NCBI GenBank assembly: GCA_028683855.1
Contig: JAQUHA010000015.1
Location: forward strand, 1-64,000
Reading direction: 5' to 3'
From: Desulfuromonadaceae bacterium
GTDB lineage: Bacteria; Desulfobacterota; Desulfuromonadia; Geobacterales; Pseudopelobacteraceae
Length of the DNA: 64,000 bases
The translations under genes and the position numbers were made by a program. The notes under the pieces were generated by a model, which was not told the origin of the DNA, ran no database searches, and saw only the letters and a list, made by a program, of their open reading frames with translations. Below are positions 57,117 to 64,000 of the stretch, one piece after another (positions within the stretch are counted from its first letter, which is position 1; each line of letters begins with the position of its first letter).

Positions 57117-57899
57117 TTAAACGGAAACAGCTCCCCTTGGAACACGCCTACCTTCAATAGCCTTGCGGGCAAGACGGCGTATCTCAGCGGGATCGGCATC
57201 GTAGGCTATCTTACCTTCGTGAACTATTGATATTTTCCCAGTTTCTTCAGAAACTACGAGTACAAGGACATCCGTCTGCTCGGATATCCCGAGAGCTGCT
57301 CGATGCCTGGTTCCAAAACTCTTTGCAATATCCGGATTTTGAGACAACGGAAGTATACAACCTGCCGAAGTGATTTTATCCCTCTGAATAATAACAGCAC
57401 CATCATGAATCGGTGAATACGGGAGAAAGATTGAGTTCAGCAACTCACTGGTAACCTTTGCATCGATTTCTGTACCAATCTGAACAAGATGATCAATTGT
57501 GTTCTGACGAATAATAACAATCAGAGCGCCAATCCTTCTTTCAGCCAGAGAGTGCAGACCTTTTGACAATTCGTCTACGGTCATAGTGACTTCAGGATCA
57601 TCTGTATCTACGTTTCTAGAGCGTTGCCATGATGAAAAAAGTGCGCGTTTGATATCACTCTGGAAAATTATTGCCAGAATAATCGGAGATGAGACTATAA
57701 GAAGATGAAAGAAAGCAGTAGTTGAGGTAAATTTAAAGTGCTCAGCGGTAAACTCTGCAACAACACAAACTCCCAAAATAGACAGAATGCGCGGGGCAGC
57801 TTCTTTTCTTAAAATCAATGTACATAGGTATACCAAAATAACAACAAGCAGCTTGTCTAGTAAACTAGGCAGGGTTGCGCTGTCAAAAAGTAAAGGCAT
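57117..57899 (-). CDS. cdaA: Diadenylate cyclase CdaA
   Basis: The 260-residue protein makes c-di-AMP from two ATP. Three membrane helices (about 10-80) lead into the DAC domain, with the catalytic H-D-G-A-V-I-I and G-T-R-H-R-A-A-L-G motifs. GAGGAA precedes the ATG. No cdaR gene is adjacent; glmM follows after a 119-bp gap. In other bacteria c-di-AMP controls potassium and osmotic balance. Confidence 0.96.
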   Translation of the reverse strand: MPLLFDSATLPSLLDKLLVVILVYLCTLILRKEAAPRILSILGVCVVAEFTAEHFKFTSTTAFFHLLIVSSPIILAIIFQSDIKRALFSSWQRSRNVDTDDPEVTMTVDELSKGLHSLAERRIGALIVIIRQNTIDHLVQIGTEIDAKVTSELLNSIFLPYSPIHDGAVIIQRDKITSAGCILPLSQNPDIAKSFGTRHRAALGISEQTDVLVLVVSEETGKISIVHEGKIAYDADPAEIRRLARKAIEGRRVPRGAVSV

Positions 57900-57919
57900 A
57901 CTTCCTCGCTTTATCCAGT

Positions 57920-59125
57920 TCAGCTATGCATAATGGCGTATGCCATATCGGCAACATCACGCATTGCCTTGACATCATGTACACGCACGATGGAAGCACC
58001 GTTTTTAATAGATAGCGCAACTGCTGCTGCAGTGCCGAAAAGACGATCGTCAGTCTGTTCTCGACCAAGTACAGACCCGATAAAGGATTTACGTGAAGGT
58101 CCAGTTAGAATTGGAAGAGCATAACCTGACAGCTCGGAGAGCCTTCGTATAAGCTCCATGTTGCCGGCTACACTCTTGCCGAAGCCTATACCGGGGTCAA
58201 TTGCTATAGCATCAGCCGGAATACCGGCAGCAGATGCCAACGACAATGAAGTCCTTAAACCGGCAGAAATTTCAGCCATTAGATCAGAATAACCGGTATC
58301 CTGCTGCATCTTATCCGGAGTTCCCCTGGTATGCATAAGTACAACAGCAGCGGAACTCTCCGACACTACTGACGGCATTCCAGCATCAAAGTTGAAACCG
58401 CTTATATCGTTTACAATTTCTGCTCCAGCATCAACGGATCTGACCGCAACTGAGCTTTTCCAAGTATCAATGGATATAGCACACGAAACTCTTCCAGCAA
58501 GTTTCTCTATAACCGGTATAACTCGTGACAGTTCTAATTCAGCCGAAACGGCGGTCGCACCAGGCCTGGTACTTTCACCACCGATATCTATAATATCAGC
58601 GCCTTCATCTTCCATCTGAAGCGCCCTTTCAACAGCAATATCGGGTCTAACGCAGAGACCGCCATCTGAAAAAGAGTCCGGTGTAAGGTTAATGATACCC
58701 ATTATCAAAGGTCGCTCAAGTGATATTGCACGCCTGGAAGTTCGCCACAATAGTGGCGGCTTTGCAATTGAAGAGATAAGATCTGTCAATTCGACAGCCA
58801 GGCTTGAAAGACTGAAAGGCTGAAGTAAAAGTTTTTTACACAGTTTAGAGAGCTGTTTTTCAGTCCCAATAAGAATACAATCTGTCGATTTCACCGAGCA
58901 GGCAACAGTCCCGCGAGCAACAGCTGCGTCACCCCCTACAGAAAGCATCTCCTGCTTTAATATGTTAGCTTGACGACACTCCAAGCCAGCGACTTTAATG
59001 CACCTCGTCAAGGTTTTTGAAGCCATCTCAATAACACCATATTTATCAGCAGAAACACGCTCAAGCTCTTCTGTTGCCTGCTTCATCGTTGATATAGCAA
59101 GCAGCCGTGGGTTGAATGCCCCCAT
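57920..59125 (-). CDS. folP: Dihydropteroate synthase with N-terminal extension
   Basis: About 401 residues. The C-terminal TIM barrel (about 135-400) has L-I-M-G-I-I-N-L-T-P-D-S-F-S-D-G-G, G-G-E-S-T-R-P-G-A, D-I-S-G-F and D-P-G-I-G-F-G-K-S, the folate enzyme signatures. The first 130 residues are an extra domain of unknown role, longer than the usual 280-residue enzyme. The ATG at 59125 comes 1 base after the ftsH stop; the frame extends to 59212 but those starts lack ribosome sites. Confidence 0.93.
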   Translation of the reverse strand: MGAFNPRLLAISTMKQATEELERVSADKYGVIEMASKTLTRCIKVAGLECRQANILKQEMLSVGGDAAVARGTVACSVKSTDCILIGTEKQLSKLCKKLLLQPFSLSSLAVELTDLISSIAKPPLLWRTSRRAISLERPLIMGIINLTPDSFSDGGLCVRPDIAVERALQMEDEGADIIDIGGESTRPGATAVSAELELSRVIPVIEKLAGRVSCAISIDTWKSSVAVRSVDAGAEIVNDISGFNFDAGMPSVVSESSAAVVLMHTRGTPDKMQQDTGYSDLMAEISAGLRTSLSLASAAGIPADAIAIDPGIGFGKSVAGNMELIRRLSELSGYALPILTGPSRKSFIGSVLGREQTDDRLFGTAAAVALSIKNGASIVRVHDVKAMRDVADMAYAIMHS

Positions 59126-59126
59126 T

Positions 59127-61010
59127 TCAGACTTCAACATCTGTATGTACAGCAGGCTCTTCAGTAGAACCTGACTGCGTAGATTGTCTAGAAGATGATT
59201 CAAGAGAAACAAGTTTCCCTGTTGAAATTATCTCATCAACCTGCTCACCGCTCAGGTTTTCCTTCTCTACAAGAATTTCAGAGAGATTATGGAGATTTTG
59301 AAGATTGTCGCGCAATATACCCATTGCACGCTCATAAGATTCATCAACAATACGTTTAATTTCATTATCTATATGTTCAGCGGTTTTTTCACTGAAGTTC
59401 TTATGCATTGCCATTTCGCGACCAAGAAAAATTGATTCATCCTTTTTCCCAAAAGAGAGCGGACCCATTTTTTCGCTCATACCCCACTCGCAGACCATTT
59501 TTCGAGCCATATCCGTGGCACGCTCGATATCATTACCCGCTCCTGTAGTAAATGTTTTAAAGATAAGATCCTCAGCAGCACGCCCCCCCATAAGAACAGC
59601 TATGCGACCGAGCAGTGCCTCTCTGGAGTAACTGTGTTTATCTTCTATCGGAAGCTGCATTGTCACGCCCAATGCACGACCGCGGGGTATTATTGAGACT
59701 TTATGGACAGGATCTGTACCAGGCACCATCTTGGCTACAAGTGTATGCCCTGATTCATGATATGCAGTACTCCTTTTCTCTTCGTCAGAGATAACCATAC
59801 TGCGCCGTTCCGCACCCATCAACACCTTATCTTTAGCATTATCAAAATCACTCGGATCAGCTACCGTTTTATTCAAACGTGCAGCAAGCAAAGCCGCTTC
59901 ATTAACGAGATTAGCAAGATCGGCTCCGGAAAAGCCAGGAGTACCACGAGCTATAACAGCCATATCTACTTCAGGGGATAAAGGCACTTTCTTTGAGTGT
60001 ACTTTAAGGATCATTTCACGACCCTTAACGTCAGGTCTCGGCACAACAACCTGTCGGTCAAAACGTCCTGGGCGCAACAGAGCAGGGTCAAGCACATCAG
60101 GGCGATTAGTAGCCGCGATAAGAATAACCCCTTCATTTGACTCAAAACCATCCATCTCTACCAACAACTGGTTTAAAGTCTGTTCGCGTTCATCATGCCC
60201 GCCACCCATGCCAGCTCCGCGATGACGACCAACTGCATCAATTTCGTCAATGAAAATAATACATGGAGCACTCTTTTTACCCTGCAAAAAAAGGTCTCGT
60301 ACCCTGCTGGCACCGACACCGACAAACATCTCAACAAAATCAGAACCGGAAATAGAAAAGAACGGAACACCAGCCTCACCAGCTACTGCACGAGCCAGCA
60401 AAGTCTTACCTGTTCCAGGAGGGCCTATAAGCAAAACACCCTTAGGAATTTTACCACCTAAAGCGGTAAACTTTTTAGGCTCCTTAAGAAATGCAATTAT
60501 CTCTTCAAGCTCCTCTTTTGCCTCTTCGATACCGGCAACATCTTCAAAGGTAACCTTACCCTGTGCTTCAGTCAGCAGTTTGGCACGACTCTTTCCAAAC
60601 GACATCGCTTTACCGCCACCCATCTGCATCTGACGCATAAAAAAGATCCATACGCCAACCAGCAGAATCAAGGGGAACCAGGAGATAAATATCGAAAACC
60701 ATGAGAATTTTTCTTCTTCTGGCTTGGCATTTATGGTTACTTTCCTGTCGAGCAGTTTTTTAGTCAGATCTGCATCAGAGTAAGGCTTGTATGTTTGAAA
60801 CGACTTGCCGTCCTTCCCCTCATATTTCCCTGAAATTTCATTACCCTGAATAACTACGGACGTAATTTTACCTGTTTCAATCTGGTTCATAAAGTCACTG
60901 AAATTAAGCTTTTCAGATATAGGCTTTGGCTTGTTGAACATGTTGAAAAGCAGGATCATCATAAGGCTGATGACCAGCCAGAGTGAAAGATTTTTGTAAA
61001 ACTGGTTCAA
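59127..61010 (-). CDS. ftsH: ATP-dependent zinc metalloprotease FtsH
   Basis: The 627-residue membrane protease degrades misfolded and regulatory proteins. Two membrane helices (about 5-23 and 100-120) flank a periplasmic domain. The AAA domain has Walker A G-P-P-G-T-G-K-T, Walker B I-I-F-I-D-E-I-D and the [14 protein letters not shown]. The zinc site is H-E-S-G-H, with a later Asp in the [10 protein letters not shown] region. An ATG at 61034 is open, but AGGGGG is spaced for the TTG at 61010, which gives the usual M-N-Q-F-Y-K-N-L start; I choose the TTG. Confidence 0.96.
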   Translation of the reverse strand: MNQFYKNLSLWLVISLMMILLFNMFNKPKPISEKLNFSDFMNQIETGKITSVVIQGNEISGKYEGKDGKSFQTYKPYSDADLTKKLLDRKVTINAKPEEEKFSWFSIFISWFPLILLVGVWIFFMRQMQMGGGKAMSFGKSRAKLLTEAQGKVTFEDVAGIEEAKEELEEIIAFLKEPKKFTALGGKIPKGVLLIGPPGTGKTLLARAVAGEAGVPFFSISGSDFVEMFVGVGASRVRDLFLQGKKSAPCIIFIDEIDAVGRHRGAGMGGGHDEREQTLNQLLVEMDGFESNEGVILIAATNRPDVLDPALLRPGRFDRQVVVPRPDVKGREMILKVHSKKVPLSPEVDMAVIARGTPGFSGADLANLVNEAALLAARLNKTVADPSDFDNAKDKVLMGAERRSMVISDEEKRSTAYHESGHTLVAKMVPGTDPVHKVSIIPRGRALGVTMQLPIEDKHSYSREALLGRIAVLMGGRAAEDLIFKTFTTGAGNDIERATDMARKMVCEWGMSEKMGPLSFGKKDESIFLGREMAMHKNFSEKTAEHIDNEIKRIVDESYERAMGILRDNLQNLHNLSEILVEKENLSGEQVDEIISTGKLVSLESSSRQSTQSGSTEEPAVHTDVEV

Positions 61011-61058
61011 AATATGCCCCCTGTTAATGTGCATCTCTATGGTGTTGAAAATTTTGTA

Positions 61059-61087
61059 AAACTAGCATACCGGATGGTGCTTGACAA
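61059..61087 (-). promoter_or_regulatory. Sigma-70 promoter of ftsH
   Basis: On the minus strand, -35 TTGTCA (61087-61082), a 17-bp spacer and -10 TAGTTT preceded by TGC (61064-61059), an extended -10. Transcription would begin about 40 bp before the TTG start. Confidence 0.6.
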
Positions 61088-61218
61088 GCTGAATTGCGGA
61101 TCAAACACCATAGATAATCGTTAAAGCTAAACATTAAAAGCTTTACACCAAGCCGAGACTTTGCCCACAGGTGTGAATTTATAACACGACAAAGCTTTTG
61201 TATCAGGGAGGTCCTCTC

Positions 61219-62604
61219 TCATTGACTCCAGACTACCCGGACAATAGTTTCAGGAGAGGTATCAAATCTGGATAGTTCAGAAACACAAATACCCGCAATC
61301 CATACAAGATCTTCGCCGCAGAAGAGCAGGGGTATACGTCTCCTCTCTGAAAGCGGAACTTTTCGATCAATAAAAATATCCTTGACCTTTTTTCTCCCTT
61401 TCATACCAAGCATTGTCATGCGGTCACCGGGCATGAATGTGCGTATATGCCAAGGGAAAGGAAGTTTTTGCAGATCTAAACATACAGAACTCCCTGTTGC
61501 TGTAATGTCTCGAGAATCCAACAAGTTAACTGTAATAGAACCGCCTACTGGCAGTTTATATATTCCCGGCGCGGTTAATTTAAGTATTGAGTCGTCGTAT
61601 TTAACCTCTTCACTTTGAGTTAAGAATAGATGTTCGTACTCTCTGACCGCTATTGTGTTATTCGGGAGGGAAATTTTTGAATTAGGGCGTGAAGAGTAAA
61701 TCAAATCGAAAACAGCATTTATGTGTGAATGTGTAATTTCAGCCAACGTGCCAGTAATCTCTTTAACTGCCTGACGCAAAACTCTCAGTTGAAGTGCGGT
61801 ATTTAACTTTGTAATGTCTGAAATACCGCAAATAGCTCTTCCACCTTCAACTTTAAACAGCTTTTTGAAGGTTTGATCCGTTAAATCCTCCAACAACTCG
61901 TTATCCCGCTTAATTATCTCTGCGGTTAACGAGAGTCTAGAGCGTATAGCCGGGTTATATGTTTCAAGAATGGGTAGAAGCTCATGACGAATGCGGTTGC
62001 GTAGATAGATGGTATCACTGTTGCTCGAATCTTCACGCCATTTCAGGCTCGATTGTAAAAGATAGCGCTCTATCTCCTCACGGGAAATGTCAAGAAGCGG
62101 TCGCAGATAACCTCTTTCATTCCTGTATGCCATTCCAGACAATCCAGTCATTCCGGAGCCACGCAGTAACCTCATCAGAACAGTTTCAGCTTGATCGTCA
62201 CGATGATGGGCGAGAAGCACAGATGCCGCAGAGTATCTGATTCGCATTTCATCCAGAAACCTTATCCTCTCCCCTCTACCGGCATCTTCAAGATTTAATC
62301 CTCTACTATTCGCTATATCTTTAAGATCAACGCGGCGCACCTCAAAAAGCACTTTATAACCGGTTGCCAGTTCGCGGCAGAACTCTTCATCAGCATCAGA
62401 CTCCGAATCACGTAGAGAGTGATTGAGGTGAGCAGCTATGATAGTAAGATTATATCCGGTCAGGTTTACAAGCATATCCAGCAAAGCAGTCGAATCAGCT
62501 CCACCGGAGATACCAACTATCAGAGTGTCACCTGGATTAAAGAGTCTATTTTGCTGAACCGTCTGCATCAGGCGCTGAAGTAGTGAATATGAAAAATTTG
62601 ACAT
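61219..62604 (-). CDS. tilS: tRNA(Ile)-lysidine synthase
   Basis: The 461-residue enzyme adds lysine to C34 of tRNA-Ile(CAU). The PP-loop is G-I-S-G-G-A-D-S-T-A-L-L-D; further conserved parts are A-A-H-L-N-H-S-L-R, A-H-H-R-D-D-Q-A-E-T and R-L-L-R-G-S-G-M-T-G-L. The C-terminal TilS domain (about 370-461) includes P-G-D-R-M-T. The gap to ftsH is 184 bp and holds the ftsH promoter. It lies 8 bp after corA. Confidence 0.95.
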   Translation of the reverse strand: MSNFSYSLLQRLMQTVQQNRLFNPGDTLIVGISGGADSTALLDMLVNLTGYNLTIIAAHLNHSLRDSESDADEEFCRELATGYKVLFEVRRVDLKDIANSRGLNLEDAGRGERIRFLDEMRIRYSAASVLLAHHRDDQAETVLMRLLRGSGMTGLSGMAYRNERGYLRPLLDISREEIERYLLQSSLKWREDSSNSDTIYLRNRIRHELLPILETYNPAIRSRLSLTAEIIKRDNELLEDLTDQTFKKLFKVEGGRAICGISDITKLNTALQLRVLRQAVKEITGTLAEITHSHINAVFDLIYSSRPNSKISLPNNTIAVREYEHLFLTQSEEVKYDDSILKLTAPGIYKLPVGGSITVNLLDSRDITATGSSVCLDLQKLPFPWHIRTFMPGDRMTMLGMKGRKKVKDIFIDRKVPLSERRRIPLLFCGEDLVWIAGICVSELSRFDTSPETIVRVVWSQ

Positions 62605-62612
62605 AATTTAAC

Positions 62613-63686
62613 TTACAACCAGCGTTTTTTTCTAAAATATGTAATCATCAGGAGTGCCAGAGAAATCATAAATATCCATAGAATGAAATATCCATAACTC
62701 CACTCCAGCTCCGGAAAATGTTTGAAGTTCATACCATAAACACCCACAAGAAAAGTGAGCGGCATAAATATTGTGCCTATTATGGTCAAAAATTTCATCA
62801 CCTCATTGGTACGATTGCTGACGCTTGAAAGGTAAAGGTCAAGCATACCGGAAAGCAGGTCACGATAAGTCTCCACAGTATCGATAACCTGTACTGTATG
62901 ATCATATACATCCCTGAAATAAAGGCGGGTGTTGCTCTGCAGTATAGGGCTGTCACCACGTTCCAGAAAAGATATTGCCTCACGCAGAGGCCAGACTGTT
63001 TTACGAAGAAAAATTATCTCTTTTTTTATACTGTTTATAAGCTGTAATGTTTTTTGGTCAGATGATAGTGTTAATTCCTCTTCAACATCAACTATACGCT
63101 CACCCAACTCTTCAAGAATAACAAAGTAACCGTCCACGATAGCGTCAATAAGTGTGTAGGCAAGATAATCTGCCCCCATGTTCCTGATTTTACCTTTTCC
63201 ACCCCTTATGCGATCTCGAACAGACTTAAAAGGATCGTTCCTTCCCTCCTCCTGGAAAGTGAAAATATAATCCTTTCCAAGAATAATACTTAACTGTTCT
63301 GAACTGAATTCACCACTCCCTAGAGGCCTCAGCACTTTTAGAACAATAAAGAGATATTCCCCGTAATCCTCAATTTTAGGGCGTTGTACCGTATTTACTA
63401 TATCCTCAAGAACAAGAGGGTGAAATATATGTTTTTCGCCTAAAGTACGAATAAGTTCTACATCGTGTACCCCTTCTACATTTACCCATAGAACTCCGGT
63501 CTCACTCTGGTTTGCCACGTACTCTTCAACTTGTTCATAATGGCTTTCCAGAATTTCATCTGCAGTATATGCAATAACAGAAATCGGCACGATTTTATCT
63601 GAAGCAGCGCCGATATGGATCATTGTGCCAGGTGGAAGACCGCTTTTAACTGATCTGTTAATTTTAGAGTGTTTATCTGAATGCAT
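62613..63686 (-). CDS. corA: CorA-type magnesium/cobalt channel
   Basis: The 357-residue protein has a large cytoplasmic domain and two C-terminal membrane helices. The channel signature is G-V-Y-G-M-N-F, between the helices, followed by a Y-G-Y-F loop. The family helix V-W-P-L-R-E-A-I-S and the tail K-K-R-W-L fit. A TTG at 63704 is in frame; I prefer the ATG at 63686 though neither has a clear ribosome site. It overlaps the small gene upstream by 14 bp. Confidence 0.93.
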   Translation of the reverse strand: MHSDKHSKINRSVKSGLPPGTMIHIGAASDKIVPISVIAYTADEILESHYEQVEEYVANQSETGVLWVNVEGVHDVELIRTLGEKHIFHPLVLEDIVNTVQRPKIEDYGEYLFIVLKVLRPLGSGEFSSEQLSIILGKDYIFTFQEEGRNDPFKSVRDRIRGGKGKIRNMGADYLAYTLIDAIVDGYFVILEELGERIVDVEEELTLSSDQKTLQLINSIKKEIIFLRKTVWPLREAISFLERGDSPILQSNTRLYFRDVYDHTVQVIDTVETYRDLLSGMLDLYLSSVSNRTNEVMKFLTIIGTIFMPLTFLVGVYGMNFKHFPELEWSYGYFILWIFMISLALLMITYFRKKRWL

Positions 63687-63861
63687 GGGAGAAATCTTTT
63701 TCAAATTTGTCAGGGTCTGCCAGAAACCTGTCTAAAGGTTTAGATGTCTGAGTATAAATTTCACGGTAGATGAATAGCGCAAATATATTGCCAAGGCAAT
63801 AACTTATAAGGAGAGAGGAGATAATGAGTGCAGGAAGCTGAATATTTGCCACTGCACTCAA
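63673..63861 (-). CDS. Small one-helix membrane protein (uncertain)
   Basis: The 62-residue frame opens with TTG (a GTG lies three codons later) and has one hydrophobic helix (about residues 10-30), followed by a charged tail ending K-D-F-S-H-A-F-R. There is no good ribosome site. The frame starts 4 bp after one gene's stop and overlaps corA by 14 bp, a spacing typical of real operon genes. It may be a small membrane protein or an unused frame. Confidence 0.4.
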   Translation of the reverse strand: MSAVANIQLPALIISSLLISYCLGNIFALFIYREIYTQTSKPLDRFLADPDKFEKDFSHAFR

Positions 63862-63865
63862 AGTT

Positions 63866-64000
63866 TTAGAATTTTATAAACTCATCATCCAGATGATCAG
63901 GTCCTGCCTGACCAAGCTGCAAGTGTACTCCGCCGCCGGAACTCCGTTTTGCCGGAGCAGAGGCACGACTGCTGTTATGAGCGATCTGAATCTTCTGCGA
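63866..64000 (-). CDS. C-terminal 44 residues of an unidentified protein
   Basis: The frame is open from the window edge to a TAA at 63868-63866. The tail begins with A-H-N-S-S-R-A-S-A-P-A-K, then a Gly-rich G-G-G-V and ends L-D-D-E-F-I-K-F. A flexible Ala/Pro/Gly linker with a short acidic-aromatic end is like the C-terminus of some methyl-accepting chemotaxis proteins, but 44 residues are too few to decide. Confidence 0.6.
   Translation of the reverse strand, partial: SQKIQIAHNSSRASAPAKRSSGGGVHLQLGQAGPDHLDDEFIKF

Overview
The window looks like a continuous piece of chromosome from a Gram-negative anaerobe of the Desulfuromonadia, most like a low-G+C Geobacter relative. The evidence is a pilMNOPQ cluster, a mitochondrial-type citrate synthase, a rubrerythrin/superoxide-reductase pair, DUF177-rpmF-plsX-fab gene order, glmM-cdaA-folP-ftsH-tilS gene order, and several sigma-54 response regulators. 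The taxon is inferred from gene content; no 16S gene is present. I see no rRNA, tRNA, CRISPR array, insertion sequence or phage gene. Almost every gene is on the minus strand, and no stretch longer than 300 bases lacks a gene.

Layout, left to right. 1-4.9 kb: the 5' part of a very long, repeat-built secreted lipoprotein and two small lipoproteins. 5-10.9 kb: type IV pilus alignment and secretin genes pilQ-P-O-N-M, led by a small XRE-type regulator. 11-16 kb: yicC, an oxygen-defence operon (rubrerythrin, desulfoferrodoxin), gltA and an M24 peptidase. 16-20.2 kb: an orphan NtrC-type regulator, bioA, glyA. 20.3-27.6 kb: a fatty-acid operon read as yceD-rpmF-plsX-fabH-fabD-fabZ-fabG-acpP-fabF-rpiB. 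27.6-38.5 kb: malQ, an exopolyphosphatase-family gene, an envelope group (lipoprotein, OmpA-like proteins), HU, a TPR protein, rlmD-type methyltransferase, queE-queD and metY. 38.7-42.1 kb: a SulP transporter, then bioB-bioD behind a clear BirA-type operator. 42.3-50.7 kb: histidine kinase and sigma-54 regulator, a cohesin/dockerin-like secreted protein, a GspE/PilB-type ATPase with a small membrane partner, an outer-membrane-like protein and tadA. 50.7-64 kb: lysC, tsaE, a CBS protein, NAD(P)HX repair, acpS-pdxJ-glmM, cdaA, folP, ftsH, tilS, corA and the 3' end of one more gene.

Most of the window is core metabolism. The parts most worth following are regulatory or structural: (i) the giant ASH-domain lipoprotein, with a 123-bp exact repeat at 954-bp spacing; (ii) two nearly identical 14-bp palindromes at the pil and acpP promoters; (iii) a possible three-way-junction structure ahead of bioA; (iv) a perfect 13-bp terminator-like hairpin for lysC buried inside the convergent tadA coding region; (v) a cohesin domain and a dockerin-like repeat in one secreted protein; (vi) an orphan DsbC-N-like lipoprotein. 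I did not find a clear new defence or mobile system.
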